This document shows positions 9,222 to 18,615 of a DNA stretch of 64,000 bases, piece by piece; the first letter of the stretch is position 1; every line of letters starts with the position of its first letter. The notes beneath the pieces were generated by a model. The model worked only from the letters and a program-made list of their open reading frames with translations, was not told where the DNA came from and searched no databases. The DNA comes from Candidatus Obscuribacterales bacterium. GTDB taxonomy: Bacteria; Cyanobacteriota; Vampirovibrionia; Obscuribacterales; Obscuribacteraceae. The position numbers were made by a program, and so were the translations under genes. The stretch covers positions 1 through 64,000 of the forward strand of contig JAIEQI010000083.1 in assembly GCA_019747875.1 (NCBI GenBank), written 5' to 3'.

Positions 9222-10583
9222 TTACAGCTTGGGTTCTAAACGGAGAAACTTGTATAGATGCTTAGGTTTGCCTCCGTGCAGCAAAAGCGTCGTTCTATCG
9301 GGACGCTTATGAACCGTCGTTGACTTAAGCTGCGGCATTTTTTGTCCTGCCATCAGGGCTGCCACCACCGGGAATGCCACACCGTGTCCAAAGTCTTTTG
9401 TTACTAGATTTGTGACATCAATGAAGCGGCTCTTCTCACCGAATTCGCGACTTAAAGAAGGCTTCTCATTAATCCATCTGCGCACATCGGTAGGTTCTGT
9501 AAAGTCATTTCCGAGAAGCAAGTCGCCTGTGTCGGTCGATAGCTGCAGCAAATAGTCAGTTGTTAGAACCTGACTGCGTTGTCTCGTGAACTTGGGTGGA
9601 TCTATTGGTCGCCCCAATCTTGGCTGACTGTGAAGGTACTGCGATAAAATGAGTGGCTTGTCTCGATCGGAAACAAAGATGTAAACCTTGTTTGTGACGG
9701 CATCTTCGAGGAGCTTTTTCTTTTCTTCGGCCGTGTGATAATCCACGTCGGCCGAGCACAGGAAGAGATTTCGGAATAGCGGTCCATGACTTTCGCGATG
9801 CTTGTTCAAATACCAGTAGATGAGCCGGGCACCCATGCTATGCGCAACTAGATCGATAGTGGAAGATTCGCTCTTCTCTTTTAGGAGCCGATCTAAAAAC
9901 GCATCGAAGGAATCGGTGCTCCATTCCAGGTTGGCTTCATCAGTACCATATTCGGTGCGGAATCCAACAGACGGCCAGCTAAAAAGCACTGGTAAGAATT
10001 TGCGTTGTGGATCATACTCCTGGTATTCGTTGTAAAGCATCGCTGCGTCTTCGACGGCTTCTTCGAACGGCTTGTCATAGCCATGAATGTATATGCTTAT
10101 TGGACCATCCCAATCGTGGATTTTCTTGAAAAACGAATCATCGTCAGTGGTGGTTAGAAATGAAAATTTTTGCTTTCGCCAGCCATCGGCATCCTGGCGC
10201 AGAAGCTTTTTATACTCATGCCCATCCTTCGCGCGGGCAGGGCTTACTAGACCTGTGGGTTCGTGGATGCCGGCGATGCCGTACTCCATGGATCCTTCGC
10301 CCGTATTGAGGTGGCGGTTTGGTCCGAACTTAGGAGAGCGAGTTGTTCCCTCGTTCAAGCGAGTTGTGGCGAAATACAGTTGAAATGTTGCCGTTGTATT
10401 TTTATCTATCACCGCTGGCGCTGCCGCCGAAGCTGTTTTGCGGGCAATTGCCGATGCTTGGGCATAAATTATCAGCAATAGGACCAGTGAAAGAGCCGTA
10501 AGTATTCGCCAGGCAGGCGTTTCCGCGCTGCCTTTTAATCTATGGGTTGGTAACTGTAGGCGCTGGTTCGCCAAATTATTCAC
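9222..10583 (-). CDS. DUF900-type alpha/beta hydrolase, membrane anchored, copy 1
   Basis: About 453 residues. A GTG at 10583 with AGAGG seven bases upstream is the best start; the frame stays open to 10682 but without a ribosome site. One membrane segment (about residues 25-45) is followed by an extracytoplasmic domain with VYFATTR-like LYFATTRLNEG, the IYIHGYDKPFEEA oxyanion region, LFSWPS and the nucleophile elbow VAHSMGARL, all typical of DUF900 esterase/lipase-like hydrolases. A late His (KDFGHG) could complete the triad. Substrate unknown. Paralogous to the gene at 11490-12995. Confidence 0.8.
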   Translation of the reverse strand: MNNLANQRLQLPTHRLKGSAETPAWRILTALSLVLLLIIYAQASAIARKTASAAAPAVIDKNTTATFQLYFATTRLNEGTTRSPKFGPNRHLNTGEGSMEYGIAGIHEPTGLVSPARAKDGHEYKKLLRQDADGWRKQKFSFLTTTDDDSFFKKIHDWDGPISIYIHGYDKPFEEAVEDAAMLYNEYQEYDPQRKFLPVLFSWPSVGFRTEYGTDEANLEWSTDSFDAFLDRLLKEKSESSTIDLVAHSMGARLIYWYLNKHRESHGPLFRNLFLCSADVDYHTAEEKKKLLEDAVTNKVYIFVSDRDKPLILSQYLHSQPRLGRPIDPPKFTRQRSQVLTTDYLLQLSTDTGDLLLGNDFTEPTDVRRWINEKPSLSREFGEKSRFIDVTNLVTKDFGHGVAFPVVAALMAGQKMPQLKSTTVHKRPDRTTLLLHGGKPKHLYKFLRLEPKL

Positions 10584-10666
10584 TCCAGGTCCTCTTTCAG
10601 CATATTCAATATCCGGCTCATTCGCAAGGGTGTTGCTGAAAAGCATTACACAGCTTGCCTGAGCCC

Positions 10667-10690
10667 GGAACTGCATGGACATGCAGTTCC
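10667..10690. repeat. Near-perfect palindrome upstream of hydrolase copy 1
   Basis: GGAACTGCATG and CATGCAGTTCC are exact inverted arms of 11 bases around a 2-base centre. It lies between the divergent starts of the hydrolase gene (minus strand) and the gene at 10797 (plus strand), as expected for an operator bound by a dimeric regulator. It is not followed by a T tract, so a terminator is unlikely. Confidence 0.5.
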
Positions 10691-10796
10691 GACTCGTACA
10701 ATTCCCGTTGCGTCAGGAATTTCCCCAGCCGATAATGTACGAACTATTGCAAGGCGAGTTTTGTCGAAATTGAGCGGGATATCGGGGTGGGGCTAA

Positions 10797-11351
10797 ATGT
10801 CATTGTCAGATCAAGGACCGGCAAATCCTATAGTCAAACCAATCAATTCGGCCACCGAAGATGAGCTTTCGCCGAAAAGCCAGGCTCGCTTGAACTTGGA
10901 GCAGATGATCCTTGATGCGCTGAGCACTGCTGATGGTGAAATGGCCAAAACCATAATTGCAAAGGGAAAACTGAGCTTCATTATGGAGCAAGGCACGCAG
11001 GCTGCCAGCCATCCCAGTTCCGAAGATGCTGCGGCCAGTTCAGAAAGGATGGAGTCCCGTCCAAAATTGGTTTCGCAAGAATTTACGTCCGCCGTCTATT
11101 TCGGGGACAAGTCAGATGAGTCTACGAGTCTGCGTGAAGCGCAAAGGCGAGAGACCCGGTCCAAGTTTCGCCCTGTGCATGACCCCTCTCAACTTAGCGT
11201 AAGCTCAGTCGAGCAAACGTCTTTTAGCAAAGTCAAAATCTCCTCAAATGAGTATCTCGATTCACTTGGGCGCACGGAGTCGAAGGAAGCAGAAGGAATC
11301 GAGGATCTCGACCAACACGATGAAGATTGGGCATTACGCGAGAGCCGCTGA
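10797..11351 (+). CDS. Hypothetical charged protein, probably disordered
   Basis: 184 residues, rich in Ser, Glu, Asp and Arg, no membrane segment or recognised domain. The most ordered part is residues 22-65 (KSQARLNLEQMILDALSTAD and following), a likely helical segment. The ATG at 10797 has GGGGTGGGG upstream. It lies between the two paralogous hydrolase genes on the opposite strand. Function unknown. Confidence 0.6.
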   Translation: MSLSDQGPANPIVKPINSATEDELSPKSQARLNLEQMILDALSTADGEMAKTIIAKGKLSFIMEQGTQAASHPSSEDAAASSERMESRPKLVSQEFTSAVYFGDKSDESTSLREAQRRETRSKFRPVHDPSQLSVSSVEQTSFSKVKISSNEYLDSLGRTESKEAEGIEDLDQHDEDWALRESR

Positions 11352-11387
11352 ATGCGCCATTTCTGCTTGATATCGCTCAAAGATAGA

Positions 11388-11475
11388 TCGGCGTCGGCGG
11401 AGCCGACACTAGCCGACTCGATAGAACACAAACGGTTCTGTGAGGCTATGGGCGGACGGGACGTCCGCGTTTAAC
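11388..11475. repeat. Dispersed palindromic repeat, copy 2 (module A)
   Basis: Carries GGCGGACGGGACGTCCGCG as in copies 1 and 3, preceded by GTCGGCGGAGCCGAC (a second small hairpin) and by AGAACACAAACGGTTCTGTG. Shares about 75 bases with copy 3 at 30880. It sits between convergent genes. Confidence 0.75.
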
Positions 11476-11489
11476 TGCGCTTGCCGACT

Positions 11490-12995
11490 TTAATTAGGAT
11501 CCAGGCGTGTGAAGCGGTACAGCACGCGCGGTTTGCCGAATGATTCTTGCAGTGTTGTTCGGTCCGGTTTTTTGTACACTTGATGAACAAGCAACTGTGG
11601 AAACTTTGCTTTATCTGCCAGCATGCCGGAGAGGATCGACCACGCCAGGCCGTGCCCCATATTGGCTGACACCAGATTGGTTACATCGATGAAGCGGCTT
11701 CGCTCACCAAGCTCTCGGCTAAGATGGGGGTTGCTCTTGAGCCAGCCAACAACTTCTGGTGAGTTCGCAAATCCAATTCCCGTGAAAGCGCTTGCTGCTT
11801 CGACTGCGAATTGTTGAATGATATCGGGGGTAACATCGTCTCGTTTCTTGTTGTTCTCTTCCTCGGAGCTGCGCGGAGGGTCTATAGGTCTTCCAAGCCG
11901 TGGTTGTCCGTGTAAGTACTGTGACATCACAAGTGGCATGTCGCGATCAGAGACGAAGGCGTACACCGTATTTGATACCGCATCCTCGAGCGTTTTTATG
12001 AGATCCACCGCCGCATGAAAATCGACATCGGCAGAACATAAGTACATGCTGCGAAACCAGGGTTTTGCAAGATCCGCATGGTCTCTGGTTACGTAGGAGA
12101 TCGGTAATCGAGCCCCCATGCTATGGGTGACTATATCGATCGTGGCATTCGGATGCTTTTCCTTTAGCAGGCGGTTCATAAAGTTCTCGAATGATTTGTA
12201 AGACCATTCAAGATTTGCCTCATCAACAGAATAACGCGCACGTCCTTCTGCGGATGGCCAGCTGAAAACGATGGGAAGCATGCGCTTTTGATCTTCATCT
12301 TCGTAGTTCTGGTAATCGGAGAAAAGCATCGCTGCATCTTGTAGCGATTGATTGAACGGTTTGTAATAACCATGAACATAGACACAAATTCTATTTGGCC
12401 ACGTTTTTACCTTATTGAAGAACTCTTCCTCATCAAAGCAATTCAGTTTTGAAACTGGCGCTTTCCACCAGAGTTCGGAAGATTGTCGCAAGCTCTCTCG
12501 ATAAACGGCTCCGTTCGGTGCGTTTGCCGGACGGGTCAATCCTTGTGGCTTCGTCAGAGTCGCTACACCATACTCCAGTGAGCCATTCCCGAAATCGAGA
12601 TGGCGATTCGTCCCAAAGATCGGTTCCTTCTTGCTGCCCTCGTTTAATCGCGTGGTCAGAAAGTAGAGTTGGAGAGATTTGTCCTTCCAGCTGCTATTTG
12701 TATTTTCCTTTGCGCTTTGAGCTGCTGTCTTTGCTTCAGTCGGACGTTCGCTGTTACTTTCTTGTGAACTTTTTTCTTGAGCAGCCTTTGCTTCTTTTCG
12801 ATTGATCCTCTGCGCGTAAACAACAGGGCTAAGCCCCAGGCTGATCGGCCCGGCAATTTGCAGCAGGACAATGAAGAGTGCCATAAAAACAGCAAAGCGC
12901 CGATTTCTGCGGCGCCAGTAATGCTGATGTAAATGCGATGAATATTTATTCGCGGCTGCGAACGGATCTATTGATCCTTTGACGGATCGATACAC
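11490..12995 (-). CDS. DUF900-type alpha/beta hydrolase, membrane anchored, copy 2
   Basis: 501 residues, start GTG at 12995 with GGAAG upstream. A membrane anchor at about 36-60 is followed by a charged linker and the same hydrolase domain as copy 1: LYFLTTRLNEG, CVYVHGYYKPFNQS, VFSWPS, nucleophile elbow VTHSMGARL and a late NMGHG. The start is 13 bases after the stop of the coiled-coil gene, which itself follows coaD, so the three genes probably form one minus-strand operon. Substrate unknown; extracytoplasmic esterase or lipase activity is inferred. Confidence 0.8.
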   Translation of the reverse strand: MYRSVKGSIDPFAAANKYSSHLHQHYWRRRNRRFAVFMALFIVLLQIAGPISLGLSPVVYAQRINRKEAKAAQEKSSQESNSERPTEAKTAAQSAKENTNSSWKDKSLQLYFLTTRLNEGSKKEPIFGTNRHLDFGNGSLEYGVATLTKPQGLTRPANAPNGAVYRESLRQSSELWWKAPVSKLNCFDEEEFFNKVKTWPNRICVYVHGYYKPFNQSLQDAAMLFSDYQNYEDEDQKRMLPIVFSWPSAEGRARYSVDEANLEWSYKSFENFMNRLLKEKHPNATIDIVTHSMGARLPISYVTRDHADLAKPWFRSMYLCSADVDFHAAVDLIKTLEDAVSNTVYAFVSDRDMPLVMSQYLHGQPRLGRPIDPPRSSEEENNKKRDDVTPDIIQQFAVEAASAFTGIGFANSPEVVGWLKSNPHLSRELGERSRFIDVTNLVSANMGHGLAWSILSGMLADKAKFPQLLVHQVYKKPDRTTLQESFGKPRVLYRFTRLDPN

Positions 12996-13008
12996 GAGAC
13001 GCTTCCGT

Positions 13009-13629
13009 TTACTCTTCTCTTTGTTGGAGGAGGTTAGGGGAAACGCCCACGTGACGCTTGACTGAACCTAACACTCTTTGACCATTGCGGACGATTTGTT
13101 GGGCGTCGGCAAGAGTTCTTCCTAGTGTGTTGAGGTCAGTGTCGATACGGGTGAGAACTTGTTCTGCGTAATGATCGGCGCCATCGCGAACTCGGGTGGC
13201 GTCTTCTTCCGCTTCGATGCGAAGCTTGTCAGCTTCAGCAAGTGCTTCACGGCGCATTTGTTCAACTTCTTGAACGACTTGCTTGCGGATGCGATCTACC
13301 TCAGCCTGCACAGCCTTGAGAAGTTCAGATTCCTGAACCATGTTCTCGGCCTGGCGGCGAGCTGTTGAAATGATTTGCTCGGCGCGACGTTGTGACTCGG
13401 CAATGATGTCATCGCGCTGCTGCAGCACTTCGGTAGCTTCCCGAAGTTCTTCTGGTAGGCGAGCTCGCGCTTTGTCGAGCACCTCAAGGAACTGGTCAGC
13501 GTTGATAAGTTTGAACTTCCAAACGCCTGAAGCATCTTCTATTAAGTGCTCGAGGAGATCGAGGTGCTTATAGATGGATGTTTGCTTGTATGCTGCTGTA
13601 TTCGGACTAATTGCCACTGTTGTTGTCAT
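13009..13629 (-). CDS. Coiled-coil protein (DivIVA-like / AtpF-like) downstream of coaD
   Basis: 206 residues. Residues ~60-165 form a continuous Glu/Arg/Ala-rich heptad coiled coil. The N-terminal 55 residues look folded (IYKHLDLLEHLIEDA). No membrane segment. Related proteins are often annotated as DivIVA-domain or ATP synthase B-chain-like, on coiled-coil similarity only. Three bases separate it from coaD, so the two are almost certainly co-transcribed. A scaffold role is a guess. Confidence 0.7.
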   Translation of the reverse strand: MTTTVAISPNTAAYKQTSIYKHLDLLEHLIEDASGVWKFKLINADQFLEVLDKARARLPEELREATEVLQQRDDIIAESQRRAEQIISTARRQAENMVQESELLKAVQAEVDRIRKQVVQEVEQMRREALAEADKLRIEAEEDATRVRDGADHYAEQVLTRIDTDLNTLGRTLADAQQIVRNGQRVLGSVKRHVGVSPNLLQQREE

Positions 13630-13632
13630 TAT

Positions 13633-14127
13633 TCAGCGCCCCTGCTGAAAGTTTATGTGATGTTCCTTCAGGTACAAATTGACCGCTGGTGGTAGGAACT
13701 GCGTTACGTCTCCGCCTAGTTTTACTATTTCCTTGACGGTCGACGAGCTTATAAAAGAATACTCGGCTTTTGTCATGAGAAAAATAGTTTCTAGTTCAGG
13801 AAGCAGTTGCTTGTTGGTCTGAGCCATGCTCAATTCCGCCTCGTAGTCGGACACAGCTCTCAATCCTCGTATGATTACTGAAATCTGTTTATTCTTCGCA
13901 AAGTCTACGGTGAGACCTTGAAAGGTGTCGACTGTCACTCCCGGCATATCTCCTATTACTCTCGATATAAGCTCAGCGCGTACATCAATTGGAAGAAGAG
14001 GATTTTTTCCAGGATTTGCTACCACTGCCATTACGACTTCGTCAAAGAGCTTGCTCGCTCTGGTGATTATGTCGAGATGTCCTAGAGTTATCGGATCGAA
14101 CGATCCCGGATATACAGCTCGAACCAA
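13633..14127 (-). CDS. coaD: Phosphopantetheine adenylyltransferase
   Basis: Transfers AMP from ATP to 4'-phosphopantetheine to give dephospho-CoA, the penultimate step of CoA synthesis. 164 residues is the usual length. Key sites: YPGSFDPITLGH nucleotide-binding segment (TxGH at 14-17), the IIRGLRAVSDYEAEL region, and ISSSTVKEI near the C-terminus. The start is TTG at 14127 with GGAAGG about eight bases upstream. First gene of a coaD / coiled-coil / hydrolase operon. Confidence 0.97.
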   Translation of the reverse strand: MVRAVYPGSFDPITLGHLDIITRASKLFDEVVMAVVANPGKNPLLPIDVRAELISRVIGDMPGVTVDTFQGLTVDFAKNKQISVIIRGLRAVSDYEAELSMAQTNKQLLPELETIFLMTKAEYSFISSSTVKEIVKLGGDVTQFLPPAVNLYLKEHHINFQQGR

Positions 14128-14525
14128 CGTGCTTACCTTCCGAAAACCAAATTGCGATCGTTGATATTACTCTGAACCTCCAGATTCGCCAAGGCGAAAA
14201 TCTCTTTGTCTTGTCAACCGACATACTAACACAGGCAATCTTGATTTCCGGGACTTTGCAACCTTGCGATTCTTTAATGCATGGTGGGTTTCCCATAAGT
14301 CACGAATGGGCTTGCCTGTTTGTCTTCGGATAGTAAAGTTCTGTGTTGCCTGTGCGGGTGAAGCCACCTGTTTATTAGATGCAATAAATAAATGCGCCGT
14401 AGTAAACGGAAATGCCAGCTTTTTAACCTTCGAGTTAGGGAAGAATTGCCGAGTTTTTACGTATGTCAGCCTATTCGATCTCGTGTTATAGAAGATATAT
14501 CCCTCTTTTGTTGTCCGGTTTCGGC
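14128..14525. other. Divergent intergenic region without a clear gene
   Basis: About 400 bases between coaD (minus) and the gene at 14526 (plus). Open frames here (for example 14264-14491 plus, and a long minus frame) lack ribosome sites, recognisable domains or coding-like composition. It probably holds both promoters; I cannot place their boxes with confidence. Confidence 0.4.
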
Positions 14526-15218
14526 ATGGAACGCTTTGCCAATTATTTGCTTTCTGCCCTTTTGCTAGCCAATCAGATTGTGCTGCCGGCTTTTTCGGCG
14601 TCCGTATACGACCAGAAAAAAGCTGCGATGGAGACTGCGTATGCCATCGAAAATACAAGGAAGCAATACGAATTGGAGAGCGCTGCCGCTGCGCAGCATG
14701 CGGAAAGGATTAATCGGTTACACGAGGAATCAAGGCGGGCCGCGGAAGCCAGTTCGCGGCTCAGACCACTACTTGCAGATGCATCCTCCAGGCAGATAGC
14801 GTCACTGGCCTCTGTGCAATGGTCGGTGCCCCGAGTCGGGGAGAGACCAGGACAAACTGATATGCCTCGCAATCCTCGTTCTAATTCTTTTGTTGATCCT
14901 GACCAGCCTGCGCTTGCACCCCAGAACTTGCCAACTGTACTTCAGGGCGGCATTACCGAAATTCGCATCGAACCGCGACCACCCAGACCGTCGATTGTGT
15001 CATTGATGCAGGCGACGGAGAACAAACTAATGGACCTTCACGAACGCGGAAGAATTGGCTCATTTGATATTGATCGTTTTAGCGAACGCTTGCTGGCAAT
15101 CAAAAAGAATTTCTCCGTGATGATAGCGTCCAGAAATATTTTGTCGCCACGGCAGGAATATATCTTACGCAATCAAATGAGAGTATTAGAAAAAGAGATT
15201 TGCGAACGGGCCGATTAA
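14526..15218 (+). CDS. Hypothetical secreted helical protein
   Basis: About 230 residues from the ATG at 14526. The N-terminus (MERFANYLLSALLLANQIVL then PAFSA) looks like a signal peptide cleaved near Ala25. The mature protein has an Ala/Glu-rich coiled-coil segment (about 30-75), a Pro/Arg-rich linker and a helical C-terminal domain (about 165-225, IVSLMQATENKLMDLHERGR and following). No known domain recognised. An in-frame start at 14463 would hide the signal peptide and has no ribosome site. Confidence 0.6.
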   Translation: MERFANYLLSALLLANQIVLPAFSASVYDQKKAAMETAYAIENTRKQYELESAAAAQHAERINRLHEESRRAAEASSRLRPLLADASSRQIASLASVQWSVPRVGERPGQTDMPRNPRSNSFVDPDQPALAPQNLPTVLQGGITEIRIEPRPPRPSIVSLMQATENKLMDLHERGRIGSFDIDRFSERLLAIKKNFSVMIASRNILSPRQEYILRNQMRVLEKEICERAD

Positions 15219-15248
15219 TGACCCGATTTGCTCACTATTTTGCATCAG

Positions 15249-15440
15249 CTACTCTTTGCTGGATGGGGCCGTGTGTTTCAGCCCAGGAACTAATTTCTCC
15301 TCGGTAGCTGGTGAGATTTCAACGGTGCTGCGAGACCAGACGACGATTAAGGCAAAAACTACGAAAATAAAGATCCAGCCCCAGATGGTTGAGGCAATGC
15401 TCTCGAAAACCGACTGTCTGCGTTCATAATGATTTTCCAT
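15249..15440 (-). CDS. Small single-pass membrane protein (63 aa)
   Basis: N-terminal charged residues MENHYERRQS, one strong membrane helix (about 16-37, ASTIWGWIFIFVVFALIVVW), then a polar tail. GGAG lies about five bases before the ATG at 15440. Converges with the gene ending at 15218. Function unknown. Confidence 0.65.
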   Translation of the reverse strand: MENHYERRQSVFESIASTIWGWIFIFVVFALIVVWSRSTVEISPATEEKLVPGLKHTAPSSKE

Positions 15441-15719
15441 AACACTCCGCCTCTGGACAAAACAAAGAGGGCAAGATGCATCTTTGATGACTCGCTTTTA
15501 CTCTTCTTTTTTTTCAGTAGGCGTGAATAAGGTCAACAATGTTTCTGTGAATCTGAAAAATCTTCTATTGCTTTCTTGAGGATTCTTTCAGTCCATCGAC
15601 CTCACCTTGATTGTATGCGTGTGTAAGAGTTTGCTCGTTTGCCGGACTTCCGTTCTTTGCTAGGGATTAGTTTGGCAATTTCCAGATCTAATCGCTCCTA
15701 AACAAGTGCTGGCCTAACT

Positions 15720-17543
15720 TCAATTGAAATTAACGACGGCTTCGAGAAATTCGTCGCCGTAGTCCCGTAGTTTAATGTCGCCGACGCCAGAGATGCGCCG
15801 CATCTCCAACAAGCTGGAGGGTTTCACTCGTGCTATTTCTTTGAGTGTCGCGTCACTGAAGATTAGGTAGGGCGCCACTCGCTTTTCGGAAGCGATGCGC
15901 CTGCGAAGGGCGCGCAGAATCTCGAAAAGATTGGCATCCGTTGGTGATTCGGGGAGATTTGCAGAGCTGGATCTTCTCTGCTTTTTCTTTTCTACGGGGC
16001 GCAAAAGTCGAACATCACGTTGATCTTTGAGAACCTCAGCTGATTCTCGTGTTAGTTTCAAAATGGGGTAAGTTTGACCGCCCCATCCTTCGATTTCTTC
16101 CTGAGCCAAGGCGTTCTGACCGATGAGTTGGTAGATCCAATCCCTCAAGTTGTCTTCTGATTGATCTTTCAATATACCGAAGGTACTTAGTGCTTCATGA
16201 TTGAATTTCTTAATCTGGTCTGAGTGCATTCCGCGAAGAACGGACACTACATGTTTGATGCCGAATCGCTGGTTTACTCGATAGACACATGAGATTATCT
16301 TCTTCGCTACAGTCATTGAGTCTTCCAAAACGCTTGTTTCACCGAGGCAAAGATCGCAGGCATTGCAACTGGAGAATCCAGGCTCTTGTCCGAAGTAGCG
16401 AACCAAAGTGTAGTGCCGGCAAGCTGCGGAGCGGCAATAACGGTCCATCTCGCGCAAATGATCCATTGACGATTCTATAAAGTCAGATCCGTTATCTAAT
16501 TCGCTCGCGGATTTTTCGATGATGGATTTCCATGTGAAAAAGTCCGCACCGGAATGGAAAAGCAAGCACTCCGCATCGAGTCCGTCGCGCCCGGCCCTGC
16601 CGGTTTCCTGTTGATAATGTTCAAGCGATTTTGGCATGCCGGTATGCATGACATAGCGAACATTTGAGCGATCTATCCCCATACCAAAAGCGACTGTGGC
16701 AACGATCACATTGCATTTCTCTTCTAAAAATGCATCTTGAGCTTTAGCACGTTGCTCATTCGACAATCCCGCATGATAGGGAAGAGCGCTGATTCCGCGC
16801 GCCTTCAGTTTCTTTGTTAGTTCATCTACGTCTGACCGTCTGATGCAATAGATTATGCCACCGTCTTTTGGATAGCGAGCAATAACATCGGTCACCTGTT
16901 TCAATAGCTCCCTTCGCGGCGTCACTCTATACGTCAGGTTTGGGCGATCGAAGTTACCAACTAGCACCTCTGCATTTGTCAAATTGAGCTGCTTTATGAT
17001 GTCGTCACGCACTTGCTGTGTGGCAGTCGCCGTGTATGCGTGGATTGAGCACTCCGGAAAAATTTCCTTCAGCTTACTGAGTTGCCTGTATTCCGGGCGG
17101 AAGTCGTGACCCCAGTGACTTATGCAATGTGCCTCATCGATTGCGAAAGTGCGCACATCGACCTGCTTCAATAAATCGCAGAAATCTGGTTGGCTCATGC
17201 GCTCTGGGGAGACGAATAGCAAGTTGATGCGACCTTGTTTCAAGTCGCTAAGCAGCGTTCGTTTTTCTTCTGCCGTTTGCGAACTGTCCAATTGTGACGC
17301 TGCCACACCGCAGGCACGAAGGCCATCTACCTGATCTTTCATGAGTGAAATCAACGGTGAAATGACCACCGTTGTTCCGCCCAGATAAACTGCTGGTGCC
17401 TGGTAGCACAGCGACTTGCCACCGCCTGTCGGTAGGACGACAAGTGAGTTTCGACGTTCAATAACTGCACTAATCGCAGGAGTCTGCAGGGGACGGAGTT
17501 CTTCGATTCCCCAGTGATGTCGAATTATTTCTTGGAGCTGCAT
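15720..17543 (-). CDS. recQ: ATP-dependent DNA helicase RecQ
   Basis: 3'-5' DNA helicase of recombination and repair. From the ATG at 17543 it is 607 residues, normal for RecQ; the frame extends to 17588 but the family start is MQLQEIIRHHWG. Visible: Walker A LPTGGGKS, DEAH box AIDEAHCISHWG, motif VI QETGRAGRDG, the zinc-binding RQC Cys cluster (CRSAACRHYTLVRYFG... CNACDLC), winged helix and a C-terminal HRDC domain ending ISGVGDIKLRDYG. Preceded and followed by unrelated genes, so probably a single transcription unit. Confidence 0.96.
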   Translation of the reverse strand: MQLQEIIRHHWGIEELRPLQTPAISAVIERRNSLVVLPTGGGKSLCYQAPAVYLGGTTVVISPLISLMKDQVDGLRACGVAASQLDSSQTAEEKRTLLSDLKQGRINLLFVSPERMSQPDFCDLLKQVDVRTFAIDEAHCISHWGHDFRPEYRQLSKLKEIFPECSIHAYTATATQQVRDDIIKQLNLTNAEVLVGNFDRPNLTYRVTPRRELLKQVTDVIARYPKDGGIIYCIRRSDVDELTKKLKARGISALPYHAGLSNEQRAKAQDAFLEEKCNVIVATVAFGMGIDRSNVRYVMHTGMPKSLEHYQQETGRAGRDGLDAECLLFHSGADFFTWKSIIEKSASELDNGSDFIESSMDHLREMDRYCRSAACRHYTLVRYFGQEPGFSSCNACDLCLGETSVLEDSMTVAKKIISCVYRVNQRFGIKHVVSVLRGMHSDQIKKFNHEALSTFGILKDQSEDNLRDWIYQLIGQNALAQEEIEGWGGQTYPILKLTRESAEVLKDQRDVRLLRPVEKKKQRRSSSANLPESPTDANLFEILRALRRRIASEKRVAPYLIFSDATLKEIARVKPSSLLEMRRISGVGDIKLRDYGDEFLEAVVNFN

Positions 17544-17659
17544 CAGGTTTTCCAATGAGTAGAACACACCGATGATAATCCAAGTCATTCTAGTTAGCCA
17601 GATAAAAAGCCGTACTTACACCTATTTCTTGAGTGTGAAAAGTTCAGGTTTAATTTTGC

Positions 17660-18478
17660 TTAGTGCAGTATTGTGGTGGGATATGGAACGCGTTGATAGT
17701 CCTTGCTGTTAGGCAGGTCATCGACCATGTCTTCACTGCATTGACTTTCTTGCAAAGCCAGTGCGCGTGTGCGGATGGCATAGCCGCGATCATCCTCTCC
17801 GGAAGACTGCAAATAGTTCGCGTAATCCATCATGCAGCGGGTGCGACGATTTCCTATGCCGCGTCCGCTGTCAAAGATTTTTATTGCTCGTTCGTAATGC
17901 TCTCTGGCTTCTGGTTCGCCTGTTGCCTCTTTTATTTTTGCCAATAACCAGAAGAATTCTTCTGAGGGGCCGATGGTCGAGGAGTCGACAATCGGGAGTA
18001 CTTTTGAAATGAGACTTTCGGCTTCCTTGTAGTTGCCCAACTTCATTTCAACAACGGCGGTCATTCGAACTGTTTCAATGTACCAGCAGTCAGAACCCAG
18101 AAGTGCCATCTTCATAATGTCGAGAAGCCGATAACAAACCTGTTGCGCATCTTCAAAGCGCTCCAGTGAAATGTAAAGTCGGACGAGATGGTCTAGAATC
18201 GGGATTAGATTTGGATGGCTGGGATAGAATTGTTGTTCGATAAGGGAAACTGCTTTTTGAAATTGAATCTCTGCCTCAGCGTATAGATGATCGCAGAAGT
18301 AGATGTTTCCTAACTCCATGTGAATCTCTGCGGCTTCTTTGGGCTCAATTTTTCGCTCAGAGCTTTCTGAGATTCGCAATGCTTCTTCTGCTTTTGCTGT
18401 GGCGCGTTCGTAATTTCTCTGATGTCTTAGCAAGCCTGCATCAGACAAGAGTTCGTGTATTCGATGCAAGGTCTCCAT
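17660..18478 (-). CDS. TPR repeat protein
   Basis: About 272 residues from the ATG at 18478 (AGAGG upstream); the frame extends to 18559 without support. It has about four to five tetratricopeptide-type helical pairs, for example AEIHMELGNIYFCDHLYAEA and the YKEAESLISKVLP segment. No signal peptide, so cytosolic. It resembles the TPR proteins and kinase tails elsewhere in this window. Specific partner unknown. Confidence 0.75.
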   Translation of the reverse strand: METLHRIHELLSDAGLLRHQRNYERATAKAEEALRISESSERKIEPKEAAEIHMELGNIYFCDHLYAEAEIQFQKAVSLIEQQFYPSHPNLIPILDHLVRLYISLERFEDAQQVCYRLLDIMKMALLGSDCWYIETVRMTAVVEMKLGNYKEAESLISKVLPIVDSSTIGPSEEFFWLLAKIKEATGEPEAREHYERAIKIFDSGRGIGNRRTRCMMDYANYLQSSGEDDRGYAIRTRALALQESQCSEDMVDDLPNSKDYQRVPYPTTILH

Positions 18479-18615
18479 GTTGTCGCCTCTTATTATTATT
18501 CTCCTTTTAATCATAACCGCAGGCGATCGGCGATGTGGGTGCCGGATCCTGTAAAACATTGATGACCAATGAGGTTTGCAGACAATCTCAGGGCTGGCTT
18601 GCGGGATAATTCTTT

